A stretch of 64,000 nucleotides of DNA from the NCBI RefSeq assembly GCF_024166365.1, contig NC_064841.1, forward strand, positions 30,930,001-30,994,000, given 5' to 3'. Source of the DNA: Elephas maximus indicus. Lineage: Eukaryota; Chordata; Mammalia; Proboscidea; Elephantidae. Below the pieces are notes generated by a model. The model made no database searches. It was given only the letters and a program-made list of their open reading frames with translations, and was not told the origin of the DNA. Made by a program: the position numbers and the translations under genes. Positions 24,801 through 33,409 of this stretch are shown piece by piece (position 1 is the first letter of the stretch; every line of letters begins with the position of its first letter).

Positions 24801-26445
24801 GATAATTTTTAACTTTGTTGTTGTTGTTAGGTGCTGTTGAGTCAGTTCCAACTCATAGCGACCCTGTGTACAATAGAACAAAACACTGCCTGGTCTTGCG
24901 CCATTCTCAAAATCATTATTACGCTACAGCCCATTGTTGCAGCCTCTATGTCAATCCATCTTAATTTAATCCATTAAATTAATTTTTAAGTCCCAAAAAT
25001 TAGCAACTGGAAAATTTTGTGGTTAAACTAGGAAAAGAAATCAGGTATCAGATATTAGCATAAAGATCTCTGAATCACACACTTCTAATTCTTCCAAAGT
25101 TAAAAAGGCTACTCACAATTGTTGATTTGTCCTAAATTTGACGTGGCAAAATTTCCAATCAGCTTCTCCAAAATTAAACAAGACATACAACTTGTAAAGG
25201 TATTTGTCAAAATGTTTGGTTTCTCACATATATAAATACAGAGTCCTGGACACTACGTTTAAAAGAAACAAAAAGCAAAGTAACAAAAATTTTCATTTGT
25301 AAAGAATGAAGAAAAATTTGCTAAAGGACTAACCAAAACCCCACTACTAAAAAGATTAAAAGGTACACTACTATCCTAAAACAAAACAAAACAAAACAAA
25401 CTTCTTAATTTTAGAAAAACATCTATGTCCTTTAGTTTGGAACTAATGACAAGCTATAGCAGAAAGCATCTAAACTTTTAAATCTTTTGCTATCTAAATT
25501 TCCACCTGTTTCTCTATAATGGCAATCTATTGACAAATCGGTTCACCATGTTTATATGACACCCTTACATAGAAACCAAGGAGCCATAAGAGATATAAAA
25601 AGAAATTCTACAATGAAGAAATAACTAGTAGGCCAGCCGGGCCAGAAGCTCAGCACTACTGCTGTAGGAATTGTCCTTCTTAGCCTAAACCTGGAGATTA
25701 CTTTTTTGGGGAAAGGAGGTGTCCATGAACGCCACACACTTGCGTGCCAAAATCTCTGATTCCGTTATTTTTCTGACAAATGAGTCTCTGATTATCAGAT
25801 CTCCAAGGGCGTATACAATAGCCTCAATTAAGAAATCATGTGGGACTTGAAAATTCTGACTACGGAACCATCTGTCCACAACACTTGTAATACAGAAAAT
25901 TGTTAATTCTGGGAGTCACAAAGGAAACATGCCTAATACATTAACTTAGAGAGAAGTTTCACAAAATTATAATTTCCTGGTGTGAAATTAAATGAATTAA
26001 AAAATCTACCTATAATACCTGGAAAATATTAAAATTCAGCAGTGTTATTCAGAGTATTTTACTTTAAACTACAAATTAACATAGTCAATTTGAATATTTA
26101 AATTTGTTTAAGTACTGAAAAATGAATAAATAATTTTCTTCACAATATGTTTGCTCTTCTCTTAAATATCCTAGGCATATTCAGACTTAATTCACACAGG
26201 CCGTTTAAAAGCAGACAGTACCGACGTAGAGCCATTTGTGGTGGATGAACACGTGTATCTGGCAGAAGTCTCCAATGGCCTTAAGAAGCATTATTATTGG
26301 ACACCAACTTACGGAGAGGCTTACAACCACTCATCTAACGCAGGGTTTGCTCTTGTACCAGTAGGTCAAAATCTGTGAAAAACAAGTCCTAATTTTCATA
26401 TATTTACTACTTTCACAGAGCTTAATACTTTATTGCCTAATAAAT
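812..26445 (+). CDS. LRRC34: LRRC34, leucine-rich repeat-containing protein 34 (gene span; 5' end outside window)
   Basis: Ten coding exons with GT-AG boundaries join in one frame: ~818-932, 2633-2754, 2855-2919, 4701-4784, 16072-16200, 19364-19459, 23226-23380, 23778-23933, 24574-24700 and 26175-26378 (TGA 26376-26378). AATAAA lies at 26439-26444. About 416 residues are visible; the human protein is about 464, so the N-terminus lies upstream. The translation carries ribonuclease-inhibitor-type LRRs, for example [59 protein letters not shown] and [15 protein letters not shown], and ends in a non-LRR tail containing VEPFVVD and NGLKKHYYW. There is no signal peptide or membrane segment in the visible part. 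The family member is reported as a nucleolar protein of pluripotent and germ cells; that is literature knowledge, not visible here. It lies tail-to-tail with MYNN, as in human. The frame has no stops, so it looks functional. Confidence 0.95.
818..932 (+). CDS. LRRC34: LRRC34 coding exon (first visible)
   Basis: Open frame reading [18 protein letters not shown] then [12 protein letters not shown], ending at donor GG|GTAAGA. The split glycine codon joins the next exon in frame. The acceptor is ambiguous: AG at 810-811 or at 816-817 gives the same phase, so the exon starts at 812 or 818. No upstream coding exon is recognisable in positions 1-810. Confidence 0.75.
1040..2040 (+). mobile_element. 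L1 3' end (afrotherian-type 3'UTR)
   Basis: Same 3'UTR as the reverse of 5442-6400 (CCAGCACAACTAGATGG, GAAAAATGTAGAACAAAATT). Ends in an A-rich tail near 2055. Sits in an LRRC34 intron. Confidence 0.8.
2081..2250 (-). mobile_element. AfroSINE
   Basis: Reverse-complement copy bounded by 16-bp imperfect target-site duplications (2065-2080 and 2251-2266, ending TAGGTCTTA). Confidence 0.95.
2633..2754 (+). CDS. LRRC34: LRRC34 coding exon
   Basis: A T-rich tract and ACAG precede the exon. It encodes [13 protein letters not shown] and continues to KKNPYVN, ending at donor ATG|GTTTGT, a weak donor. The split codon joins the next exon as NGLDVRYN. Confidence 0.93.
2855..2919 (+). CDS. LRRC34: LRRC34 coding exon
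   Basis: Acceptor CTAG, donor CAG|GTATT. Encodes [19 protein letters not shown] and LLQ, an LRR unit. Confidence 0.94.
3296..4556 (+). mobile_element. RTE/BovB-type LINE fragment
   Basis: Reverse-transcriptase remnant with [19 protein letters not shown]; the YADD codons are at 3635-3646. Stops and frameshifts break it. The 3' end reads CACTATGAGTTGGAGC then ACCTAACAACAACAG, the tail shared with afrotherian SINEs. An (AC)n tract interrupts it at about 4041-4065. Confidence 0.8.
4041..4065 (+). repeat. (AC)12 microsatellite
   Basis: Uninterrupted AC dinucleotides inside the RTE fragment. Confidence 0.95.
4701..4784 (+). CDS. LRRC34: LRRC34 coding exon
   Basis: 84-bp (28-codon) symmetrical exon with acceptor TTCTAG and donor CAT|GTAAGC. 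Encodes one LRR ([16 protein letters not shown] and following residues). Confidence 0.95.
4900..5441 (-). mobile_element. Old L1 (L1M-type) fragment
   Basis: Reverse of an ancient L1 3' region (ATTCATTTATCTTTTGATGG, TTGTGAATAGCGCTGGAG). Ends in TGTGTTTAAC + T-run, the target site for the nested insertions that follow. Confidence 0.7.
7175..7744 (-). mobile_element. MLT1-like (MaLR-type) LTR, with an inverted 5' fragment
   Basis: About 500 bp on the minus strand (7244-7744), the reverse complement of the LTR at 26990-27475: shared GAATTGTGTCCCCCCAAAA start and AGAAATTTATT/AGCCATCTACTTGTGG 3' part. The first 69 bp (7175-7243) repeat the LTR start in the opposite orientation. LTR-only; I see no internal genes. 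Confidence 0.75.
11134..11182 (+). mobile_element. AfroSINE 3' fragment inside the large L1
   Basis: CACTCTGAGTTGGAATCAAC and GGCAGCGGGTTTGGTTTC. Confidence 0.6.
12180..13330 (-). repeat. Degenerate tandem units (about 175-200 bp) in the L1 5'UTR
   Basis: On plus, units begin near 12416, 12616, 12789, 12980 and 13330, with a partial unit near 13188 and an older one near 12.2-12.4 kb. Each runs from TGGCACTGAGG-like sequence through GCACAGGGCTAGGTGGG and AGAAAGGAAAG to an A-rich tract. The arrangement resembles promoter monomers of rodent L1s. Confidence 0.7.
13803..14660 (-). pseudogene. NDUFV2P: NDUFV2 processed pseudogene (complex I 24-kDa subunit)
   Basis: Minus-strand intronless copy. 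It has a start-like ATG at 14628-14626 ([20 protein letters not shown]), [32 protein letters not shown], later VNAPMVQIN, and [20 protein letters not shown] with [13 protein letters not shown]. The downstream poly(A) tail reads as T on plus (13803-13814). Small indels break the frame in the middle, including an A-run expansion after YKRIEAIVK, so it is not coding. Cysteine motifs of the [2Fe-2S] ligand set are still legible. Near-identical flanking TGTTTAACTTTTT and TGTTTAGCTTTTT support retroposition. Confidence 0.92.
14661..14895 (-). mobile_element. Old L1 fragment, likely continuation of 4900-5441
   Basis: TGTTTAGCTTTTTGAGGAAC joins the same old L1. The reverse-transcriptase region [15 protein letters not shown] follows on minus. 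The internal portion is deleted. Confidence 0.6.
15045..15612 (+). mobile_element. L1 3' end
   Basis: L1 3'UTR-type sequence (AGATGGTGCCTGGCTACCAC) ending in a long T/A tract around 15605. Confidence 0.6.
15617..15815 (+). mobile_element. Old L1 3' end
   Basis: GAGGTGATGGTTGAGCAAC through TGAATTGTACACTTCAAAATGG and CACAATAAAAAAG, a classic L1M 3' terminus. Confidence 0.75.
16072..16200 (+). CDS. LRRC34: LRRC34 coding exon
   Basis: 129 bp, acceptor TTTTCAG, donor CTG|GTGAGT. Encodes [19 protein letters not shown] and the next [15 protein letters not shown]. Confidence 0.95.
16875..17160 (+). mobile_element. L2-type old LINE fragment
   Basis: TATTGTCTACTTGTACCAGG, CACTGTGCTAGACATTAAGG and GGAGCTTATATTTTC pattern of an L2 3' end. 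Confidence 0.5.
17685..18205 (+). mobile_element. L1 3' end
   Basis: Closely resembles 1540-2035: CACCAGACTGAGTCCAGC, GAGAAAAATGTAGAAC, and an A-rich 3' end. Confidence 0.8.
18210..19360. other. LRRC34 intron sequence, nothing recognised
   Basis: No repeat or frame recognised between an L1 3' end and the next exon. Confidence 0.4.
19364..19459 (+). CDS. LRRC34: LRRC34 coding exon
   Basis: 96 bp, acceptor TTTAG, donor CAG|GTATGT. Encodes [16 protein letters not shown] and [13 protein letters not shown]. Confidence 0.95.
20384..20578 (+). mobile_element. AfroSINE (long variant)
   Basis: GGAGCCCTGGTGGCACACTGG start with the extra AAAGATGTGGTGATCTG segment. Duplication ACCCAAAATAC at 20372-20382 and 20579-20589. 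Confidence 0.93.
20645..20835 (+). mobile_element. L2-type fragment
   Basis: GTCCTCAAGGAGCTTTCAGTC and related L2 3' pattern. Confidence 0.45.
21835..21975 (+). mobile_element. MLT1-like LTR 3' fragment
   Basis: CTCCAGAACTATGAGAAAATAAATG followed by AAAGCCACCTTCTTGTGG, the 3' part of the same LTR class. A matching reverse fragment of the LTR start (ACACAATTCAATCCATAG) lies at about 22365-22398. Confidence 0.6.
22110..22334 (-). mobile_element. AfroSINE (long variant)
   Basis: Reverse copy ending CACCACCCAGGGACTCC, with the GGCTGTGACCTT segment of the long variant. Confidence 0.85.
22360..22398 (-). mobile_element. MLT1-like LTR start fragment
   Basis: TTTTGGGGGACACAATTCAATCCATAG is the reverse complement of the LTR start seen at 26988. 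Confidence 0.5.
22709..22896 (+). mobile_element. AfroSINE
   Basis: Starts AAGGAGCCCAGGTGACGAAG and ends in a T run after CGACTTGACGGCAAGG. Short duplication ATGCTAAA on both sides. Confidence 0.85.
23226..23380 (+). CDS. LRRC34: LRRC34 coding exon
   Basis: 155 bp, acceptor TTTTAG, donor CTG|GTAAGC. Encodes [16 protein letters not shown] through LRYLDVS. The split cysteine codon is completed by the next exon. Confidence 0.95.
23778..23933 (+). CDS. LRRC34: LRRC34 coding exon
   Basis: 156 bp, acceptor CCCAG, donor AAAGC|GTTAGT. Encodes [18 protein letters not shown] and [15 protein letters not shown], ending HNRSLKA across the junction. Confidence 0.95.
24574..24700 (+). CDS. LRRC34: LRRC34 coding exon
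   Basis: 127 bp, acceptor CCATAG, donor GTG|GTAAGT. Encodes [14 protein letters not shown] through [15 protein letters not shown], the last recognisable LRR. Confidence 0.95.
24816..24960 (-). mobile_element. RTE-tail/SINE fragment
   Basis: TTGTTGTTGTTAGGTGCTG then ACTCATAGCGACCCTGTG: the reverse of the RTE/SINE shared 3' tail. Confidence 0.7.
25552..25880 (-). other. Unidentified open stretch in an LRRC34 intron
   Basis: Two overlapping minus-strand frames (64 and 61 codons) read [20 protein letters not shown] and [14 protein letters not shown]. No gene is recognised; it may be an old retrocopy or chance. Confidence 0.2.
26175..26378 (+). CDS. LRRC34: LRRC34 terminal coding exon
   Basis: Acceptor CCTAG, then 67 codons and TGA. 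Encodes the non-LRR C-terminus, including [18 protein letters not shown] and [21 protein letters not shown] follows 61 bp after the stop. Confidence 0.96.
   Translation, partial: AYSDLIHTGRLKADSTDVEPFVVDEHVYLAEVSNGLKKHYYWTPTYGEAYNHSSNAGFALVPVGQNL
26439..26444 (+). terminator. LRRC34: LRRC34 polyadenylation signal
   Basis: Canonical AATAAA about 60 bp after the LRRC34 stop, implying a very short 3'UTR with cleavage near 26460. Confidence 0.7.
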
Positions 26446-26985
26446 GTATTTTCTTTCATAAATTAGAACACTTTCGTTAAATGTGTAACATACAACTATA
26501 TTGAACCTTGTATAGTTGCTCACTGTGAAAAACTGAGTGTAAGAATTTTACAAAGTAGAGACTAAAATGTTAACCCTAGAGAAAGTGATCAAGGAACTAA
26601 GTTCTTTTTATAACGAAAACATAACCAAGGAGTAACATAGCATGTAAGATAAGATCACTACAGGCATCTTAACTAAAAGTTATCAAGTGGTAAAAAAGTT
26701 TCAGGTGGCAAATTCCCAGTGAATTTTGAAGTTTAGAAAATAATCTATATAGCCTATGTAGGTATTACATATAGTATTAATAACCGTTTCACAAATACAG
26801 GCAGATACTATACATATACATGGATGCCCCTTTCCAAACAATCAGTGCTGCCGGTTAAATAGAAATTAGGATAGTTCTCTCTGCTGAATCATGTCAGTGA
26901 CATTTTGATGATTTGATGGCAAATAATTCCTATTGTATATGGCCAATCTTGTTTCCAAATTAAGATACCATCAGAGGGCAATAGA
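26446..26985. other. AT-rich sequence after LRRC34, nothing recognised
   Basis: No open frame, repeat or motif stands out between the LRRC34 polyadenylation signal and the LTR. Confidence 0.5.
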
Positions 26986-26987
26986 TA

Positions 26988-27476
26988 CTGTCATGAATTG
27001 TGTCTCCCCAAAATATGTGGCAACTTGGTTAGGCCATGATTCCCAGTATTGTGTGGTCGTCCTTCATTTTGTGATGGTAATTTTAAGTTAAAGAGGATTA
27101 AGGTGGAATTATAACACCCTTACTAAGGTCACATCCCTGATCCAATATAAAGGAAGTTTCCCTGGAGTGTGGCCTGTACCTCCTTTTATTTTACAAGAAA
27201 TGAAAGGGAAGCAAGCAGACGCGGGGAACCTCATACCACCAAGAAAGCAGTGCCAGGAGCAGAGTGTGTCCTTTGGACTTGGGGTTCCTGCGCAGAGAAG
27301 CTCCTACTATGAGGGAAGACTGATGAGAAGGCCAACAGAGAGAGAAAGCCTTCCCCGGAATTTGACACCCTGAATTTGGACTTCTACTTTACTGTGAGGA
27401 AATAAATTTCTCTTTGTTAAAGCCATCTACTTGTGGTATTTCTGTTATAGCAGCACTAGATAACTAAAACAGACAC
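26988..27476 (+). mobile_element. MLT1-like (MaLR-type) solo LTR
   Basis: Starts TGTCATGAATTGTGTCTCCCC and ends near AACTAAAACAGACA. It has an AATAAATTTCTCTTTG polyadenylation region and the AAAGCCATCTACTTGTGG segment typical of this LTR class. No viral reading frames. Confidence 0.75.
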
Positions 27477-28077
27477 AATAAGCCTTTTATATTGTCAAAC
27501 GTGTAAAAGATACTATATCATTTTTTAAGTTCATATACACCAAGAGAAGGCTGCTTAATCTGAATGATTTATTACTGCCCCAAGCCAAGAAAAGTGTGAA
27601 AAAACATGTGGACGGTTTTAAAAGGTTACTTTAAATTAAGCTTAAGTTCTGCGGGCTAAAAGAAAATACTATCTCTAAATGTTGAGAATAAGGAGGTAGA
27701 ATGCAGAAGGTGGTCAACTCTATAGTTGTAAAAATATTGACCTTCACTTAAAGGACTGTGCATTCCTCAAATCATAGCTGTTTATTCCCAAAATCTAACA
27801 TAAAAAAAAAAAAAAACTGCTACCGCTCATTTCTTTAGAATAATTAAGATAAATATCCCCTACTAGTTCATGATTTTTAAAGTTTAACCAATCTTTACTC
27901 ATATTTGTCACCTAATGTCACTTTTTTCCTACTCTGGGCGAGGAGGGGAGGAAGAGTTATGAAATGGGAAGAGCATCTGAATAAATTGTATGAGGAATTA
28001 TTTTCAGTTAATGTTATAGTCACTGAACCAACCAAAACAGATCTAAATGTCTTCCAATCTCATGCTTTCAGAAAGTT

Positions 28078-28145
28078 GAATGGTCGGTATGAGTTGGAAT
28101 CGACTCAGTGGCAAGGGGTTTGGTTTGTTTGTTTGTTTGTTTTAG
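28078..28145 (+). mobile_element. AfroSINE 3' fragment
   Basis: GGTATGAGTTGGAATCGACTC and GGGGTTTGGTTTGTTTG, tail only. Confidence 0.7.
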
Positions 28146-28660
28146 GACAGATATTTAATATCCTAGCCTTAGGCTGAATCTGTTCTGGGGAAAAAAAAAA
28201 AAAAACTCAAAATATCTGGAATTGGTTGAAAGATACACACCCAGTAGCCCATACTGATAACAAAATGTGTGAAACTGATTTCAAGGTGGTTGTTTTTGTA
28301 AATCTTGTTTCTATGTTATTTTTAGAAATTATCTGACCTTTCACTGATGCAAAAGACACTTTTTGTCCCTGTGGCCCACAAAGCATTGTCTATGTGCTAG
28401 AGAGAGTATAAAGATGAAGCATGATCCTTGCCCAGAAATTTACCATGGTACTAGGAAAACTGTATGAACCAGAGAATTCCACAAAGTGATTAAGGACTCT
28501 GACACTTAAATTGCTTGATTTTACTAGTTCCTAGGTTTTCTGAAACCTTACTTGTCAATGTTCCTTTTTTGTTTATTCAGGAAAGACTGTTAATATCCTA
28601 GCCTGTTGTGTCCTAAAATAGAAAAAAATATGGACATTTTTAACAACTGTCATTACTTTT

Positions 28661-28925
28661 GGAGCCCTGGTGGCACAGCTGTTAAGACTACGGCTACTCA
28701 CCAAAAGGTCAGCAGTTAGAATCCACCAGCCGCTCCTTGGAAACCCTATGGGGCAGTTTACTCTGTTCTGTAAGGTCGCTGGAAACCCTGGTGGTGGAGT
28801 GGTTAAGACTGCTAACCAAAAGACTGGCCGTTTGAATCCACCAGGCACTCCTTGGAAACCCCATGGGGCAGTTGTATTCTGTCCAGTAGGGTCGCTATGA
28901 GTCGGAATCGACTTGATAGCAACGG
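28661..28925 (+). mobile_element. AfroSINE dimer flanked by one target-site duplication
   Basis: Two head-to-tail SINE units (28661-28791 truncated at GGTCGCT, then 28792-28925). GTCATTACTTTTG occurs at 28649-28661 and 28926-28938, bracketing the pair. Confidence 0.85.
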
Positions 28926-29244
28926 GTCATTACTTTTGAAAAAAGTTGATGACGAAATGTTACTCTAGCAGTTACAGCTCCATAAAGCCAATAAACTCCA
29001 ACGGGAATAACAATATGATAAATTTCCTACACTTGAACGTCCAGGGATTACAGTTTGTTAAACTAGACTCTAAATCAGCATTTCCCCAAGTGTGGAGTAC
29101 TATATGCATCATCGCCTGGGACACATATTAAAAATAGATTCTTTTAGTCAGACCCACTGAATCAAGATCTACTGCCAACAGTCTGGGGATTTGGTCACCC
29201 TTAGTCTCATGAAAATCTGATTTCCTCATCTTCAAATTAGTTTA

Positions 29245-29612
29245 ACTTTTTTTTTTTAACGGAAGTATAGCAAATCAGAAAAGTACACAAATCTTAGGTG
29301 ATCAGCTTGATGAATTATCACAAAGATAGCCCATCTGGTTAATCATGACCCAGGTAAAAAAAGTAAATGCCACGAGCTTCCCAAAAGTTTTCCCACCCTT
29401 CTCCAATAGGCCACCCCTATCCTGACATGTAACACCATAGATTAGTTTTGCCTGTTTTTGAACTATCAATGGTATGTACAATGGTATGTACTCATACAGC
29501 ATGTACTCTTTGCATCTGGCTTCTTTTGCTTAACATTAATGTGATTCATTCATGTTGTTTAATGTAGCAATAATCCATTCATTTTTCATTGCTTTGAAGT
29601 GTTCCATCATAG
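29245..29612 (-). mobile_element. Old L1 fragment
   Basis: Reverse of an old L1 3' region (GAAGTATAGCAAATCAG through CATTGCTTTGAAGTGTTCC). Confidence 0.5.
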
Positions 29613-30221
29613 TTTAGGAAAGTAGAGGAGCATATAGGATTCTGGAGAGAGCCCCTCAGGCTAGGACATAGTCACATGAATGCAAAACTTAGCAGTGCAG
29701 ACAAAGAAGCCCTGACACTTTCTTTCTCAGGCTACTCTGTTCCTGCGTGCTATGGAAGGGACCCACAAGTTCCCCACATTCTCCCAAGGAGAGACTAAGA
29801 AGGTAGCTGAATTCAAAGTGAAGTAGGCTTGCCTCCAGCCTAGAGTGAGGTGGCATTGGTAAATCTCCAACAAGACCTACGCTGCACTACCTGAGACAGA
29901 GCTGCAGGTGATAGCCTCACAGAGTTCTCCACACCCAGAAAAACAGCGATGAACCCAGTGCAGCCAAGGACTACCCCACCCTAACAAGGCTAGGAGAGAC
30001 CTGATCCCATATTTTACAAGCTGCTGCCTACAGCACCAGAGGCCAGTAGGATGCCCAGAGAATAAACAGTTGAAGACCTCATTTCCCTGATGACATTATG
30101 TCATGTAAGCCCCCTCCACCACACAGCTTGACAACATTTTAGAGAGAAGACAAAGGGTGGAAATGAGACTTTTCCCCCCCAAAAGATTAAGCATTACTTA
30201 AAGGGGATAAATTATACCCTC

Positions 30222-30262
30222 TTTATGAGTCAGAATCCACTTGCCAATAGGTTTTTTTTTGG
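30222..30262 (+). mobile_element. AfroSINE 3' fragment
   Basis: TATGAGTCAGAATCCACTTG and a T/G run. Confidence 0.55.
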
Positions 30263-30284
30263 GGGGGTGGGGTTGGATTGGAGT

Positions 30285-30480
30285 CCCTGGGTGGCACCAA
30301 TGGTTAAGCACTCTACAATTAACCAAAAGGCTGGAAGTTTGAACCCAACCAGAGGTACCCTGGAAAAATGGGCTGGTGATCTGCTTCCAAAAGGTCACAG
30401 CCATGAAAGCCCTACGGAGTGCAGTTCTACTCTAACACATACGGGGTCGCTATGAGTTGGAATTAACTTTTTTTTTTTTA
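30285..30480 (+). mobile_element. AfroSINE (long variant)
   Basis: GAGTCCCTGGGTGGCACC start; TATGAGTTGGAATTAAC tail with a T run. Confidence 0.85.
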
Positions 30481-32060
30481 ACCTGACTAGGTTTTAAATT
30501 GGTTAGGACTAAAAGCGAATTTTTTTCCTGACTGCCCATCGGGTGGGGGCTCAAGAGGAAGGGCAGATAGTTCTGTAGGGAAAACTCCATTTCCTCTGCA
30601 CACCTGAATTGTAAATTTGCAGCCATATTACATTGTTATAAGTTTTCCTCCCCCTTCCTTATTAGCAATCATCCTTTAAGACTCAGCTCCAATACTGTCT
30701 CATATTAGTGCTATAGGTCATATTATGCTCACTTAACGGATGTTTCAAATCTGAATGCAAAAATTCAAGTAAAATGGTTTGTACTTTTTAGGTATTTGAT
30801 AAAATAATGATCTTGTTTGTCCTACATCCTCTCCTTTTCAAACTTTTATAAAGAATTGTATCCGTTCATCCCTGTCTCCTTAATCTCTCCTACTTAAACC
30901 ATATCCACCTGGCCTCTACTCCCACTACTATATTGCAACTGCCTTCTTTCTCAAAGGACCATTATGCTCCACAGGACCCAGTGCTGTCTTCGATTCCTAT
31001 CCTATTTCTCTGTACCATGTGATACCACTGCAAAGTCGCCATTATCTTTGTAAAACTAGCACTACGCTGGTGTTCTTCTCATCTTTCTGTTTTCACTTTC
31101 CATCTCCTTTTCTGTCTTTTGCTCATCCTTTAAATGCAATTTCCCCAAAATTTTGTCATCTTTTGTTCTTCTGTACTATCTCCCTGGGCCATCTTAGTAA
31201 TTCTCCTACAAAAACTATTAGCCTTATGCAGAAAGTTCTAACATCTGTAATCTCTAGCTTTAATCTCTCCCAGGCTTCAGGACCCATTTTCTACTACTGA
31301 ACATTTTCGCATGAGTATCTCACCACCAATCAAATTTACGACATCCAAAATAGTCTTCCCTTCCACAGACCTGCTCCTTGACTTAGCTTCCCTATCATAG
31401 TTCATGGCATCACCGTCTTCTCAACCACCAGGGCTTAAAATTTAGGTATCTAAGTCAGGGCTGTTTGTGAGGAACAGAAATTGACTTTAAGCCTGTTTAC
31501 GAGAAAGGGGATTTACTGTAAGGATAAAAACAAGCAGAACCACTGGCATCCCGGGACAGGAAATGGGACTGTATAGCCAGAAACCAAGGCTGCTCCTTCT
31601 GTTTCTCCTAGGACCTCAGTCTCGGCTCTGTTAAACCTACTTTGTTCCCTCGCTTTGCTCTATAGGTTAGCTTTCCGTGCTTATTTAAAATTTCCTTTAG
31701 ATTGCTTCGCTGACTCTGGGTCAGTTCTAAATGATCTTTTAAGTGTATACCATTACCTGATAGTCTCTGAATTTCGTAGTTCAAATTTTTGAGAATCTGA
31801 CCAGGTCAGTCCGGCCTATGAATTTTCTTCCTGGTAGGGTGTCCAGTCAGCTGCCATTACAAGTATGAAATCATGAGTTACAAACTTGGGTGTCTATTCC
31901 CGGCTCTTCAGTAGTCAACTGTAATTGGGGGTGTAAGATCGTGGGTTATAAAGTTGGCTATCTAATTATACCCCTTCAGTACAGGCCATAGGTAGACAGG
32001 GATGTTTCAAATTAGATGGTGTAGACGTACTGCTAGACATGTCTGACTGCTATCTGCTCT
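30481..32060. other. Intergenic stretch, mostly old, unassigned sequence
   Basis: Pyrimidine-rich plus-strand sequence at 30830-31320 hints at an old LINE, but I cannot place it. No gene. Confidence 0.4.
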
Positions 32061-32064
32061 GCTA

Positions 32065-32176
32065 CAGGGATGGATTACCCAATAAGCAAGGTATGCTTGG
32101 GCTTACTTGTGTTTACTTACTATAGTGCACAAATTTCTGTTAATAAGGTTAGTGCTTACTGGTTAATCTGTCCCTG
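32065..32176. mobile_element. Short inverted-repeat (MITE-like) element, copy 1
   Basis: Left end CAGGGATGGATTACCC then AATAAGCAAGGTA; right end, reversed, CAGGGACAGATTAACC then AGTAAGCAC. 112 bp, no coding capacity. Confidence 0.55.
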
Positions 32177-33409
32177 CCTCCACATTTCATACTTTTCCCT
32201 TCCACCTGTCTCACTCTTCAGTCAGCAAGGTAGGTGCAAATTCCCTCCACTGGCCATCTCATTTACCTATCCAGGTGAGCACTGGCTCTTTCCCTGTCCA
32301 TCAACTGATGACCCAGCATTCCTTGCCTTCCTCCGTAACAGTCCATAAATTCTGACTTGTTTTATTGCTAGTCTTTTTCATGCTTGTCTTTCCCATTTGA
32401 CTGTAAATGTAAGGGTGGAGTTTATCTATCTTTGAAGCTTTATGTACTCTGATCTCAGTATTTTTCCAGCATTTGAAATACTGGCCAGATACATTTGTCC
32501 AAAAGTGTTTACACCCATGGTGTTTTAGCATATTCTTCTTGAAACTAAATACTTTGTTTCTGGAAGGTTATTATGTTTATACAATAGCTATCTAATTCTT
32601 TAAAAAAATACACCAAACCTTTCTTGAAAGAATGGGGCAAAGGATGCAGAGGATAGGCGAGTAGACTATATCATTGTCCCCCAAAATTAATGCTCCAATA
32701 ACTAAATCTCAATATTATGCATAAGTAATGAAAATGTAGAATTTTAAAGAAATTACAGTAAAATACATGTAAAAACATTGGTGGTATTTCTAGCCAAGTT
32801 CTAGGGACTCAAAATCTTTTAATAAAAGATAAAAAGCTTTATCAAGGGCTTCATTTGTAACTGCTTCCCAAAGGTAGAAGAACAAGAGATGTTTAGGATA
32901 GTATTTCACAATGTTTGGTATACCTTAAAATCACCTATAGGGGGCTTTTCCTGCATCTATATGCCCTGGAGATTGTCTGATTCAGTAGCTCTAAACTAGA
33001 GTGGGGTCTGAACATCATTAACTTTTAAAACTATTTTCTGATATGCATCCATGTTGAACTACTAGTTTAGGATATCTAAAAAAAAATTGAGTACATGTAC
33101 ATTATCTTTAAGTACATTTTAACTGCTCTCATTTGCACAACTGTCAAACTGAAACATACAGAAAAGAAGTATTAAATTACTGTTGCAATGGAACTGACAG
33201 ACCCTTTCCTTTGAAAAAATAAGTTTTTAAAAATTTGTCGATAAAAATCATCCTGTGAAATAAAACATAAAACAAATATAATTTAAAAACAGCAAAAAAA
33301 CATTTATATACAATCTAAATTTAAAGTCTAAAATCTAACAATACAGTAAGAATAATACAAAAAATTAAATTCACTGTGAAAATAATTCATTTCTTATCAG
33401 AATTTTCAA

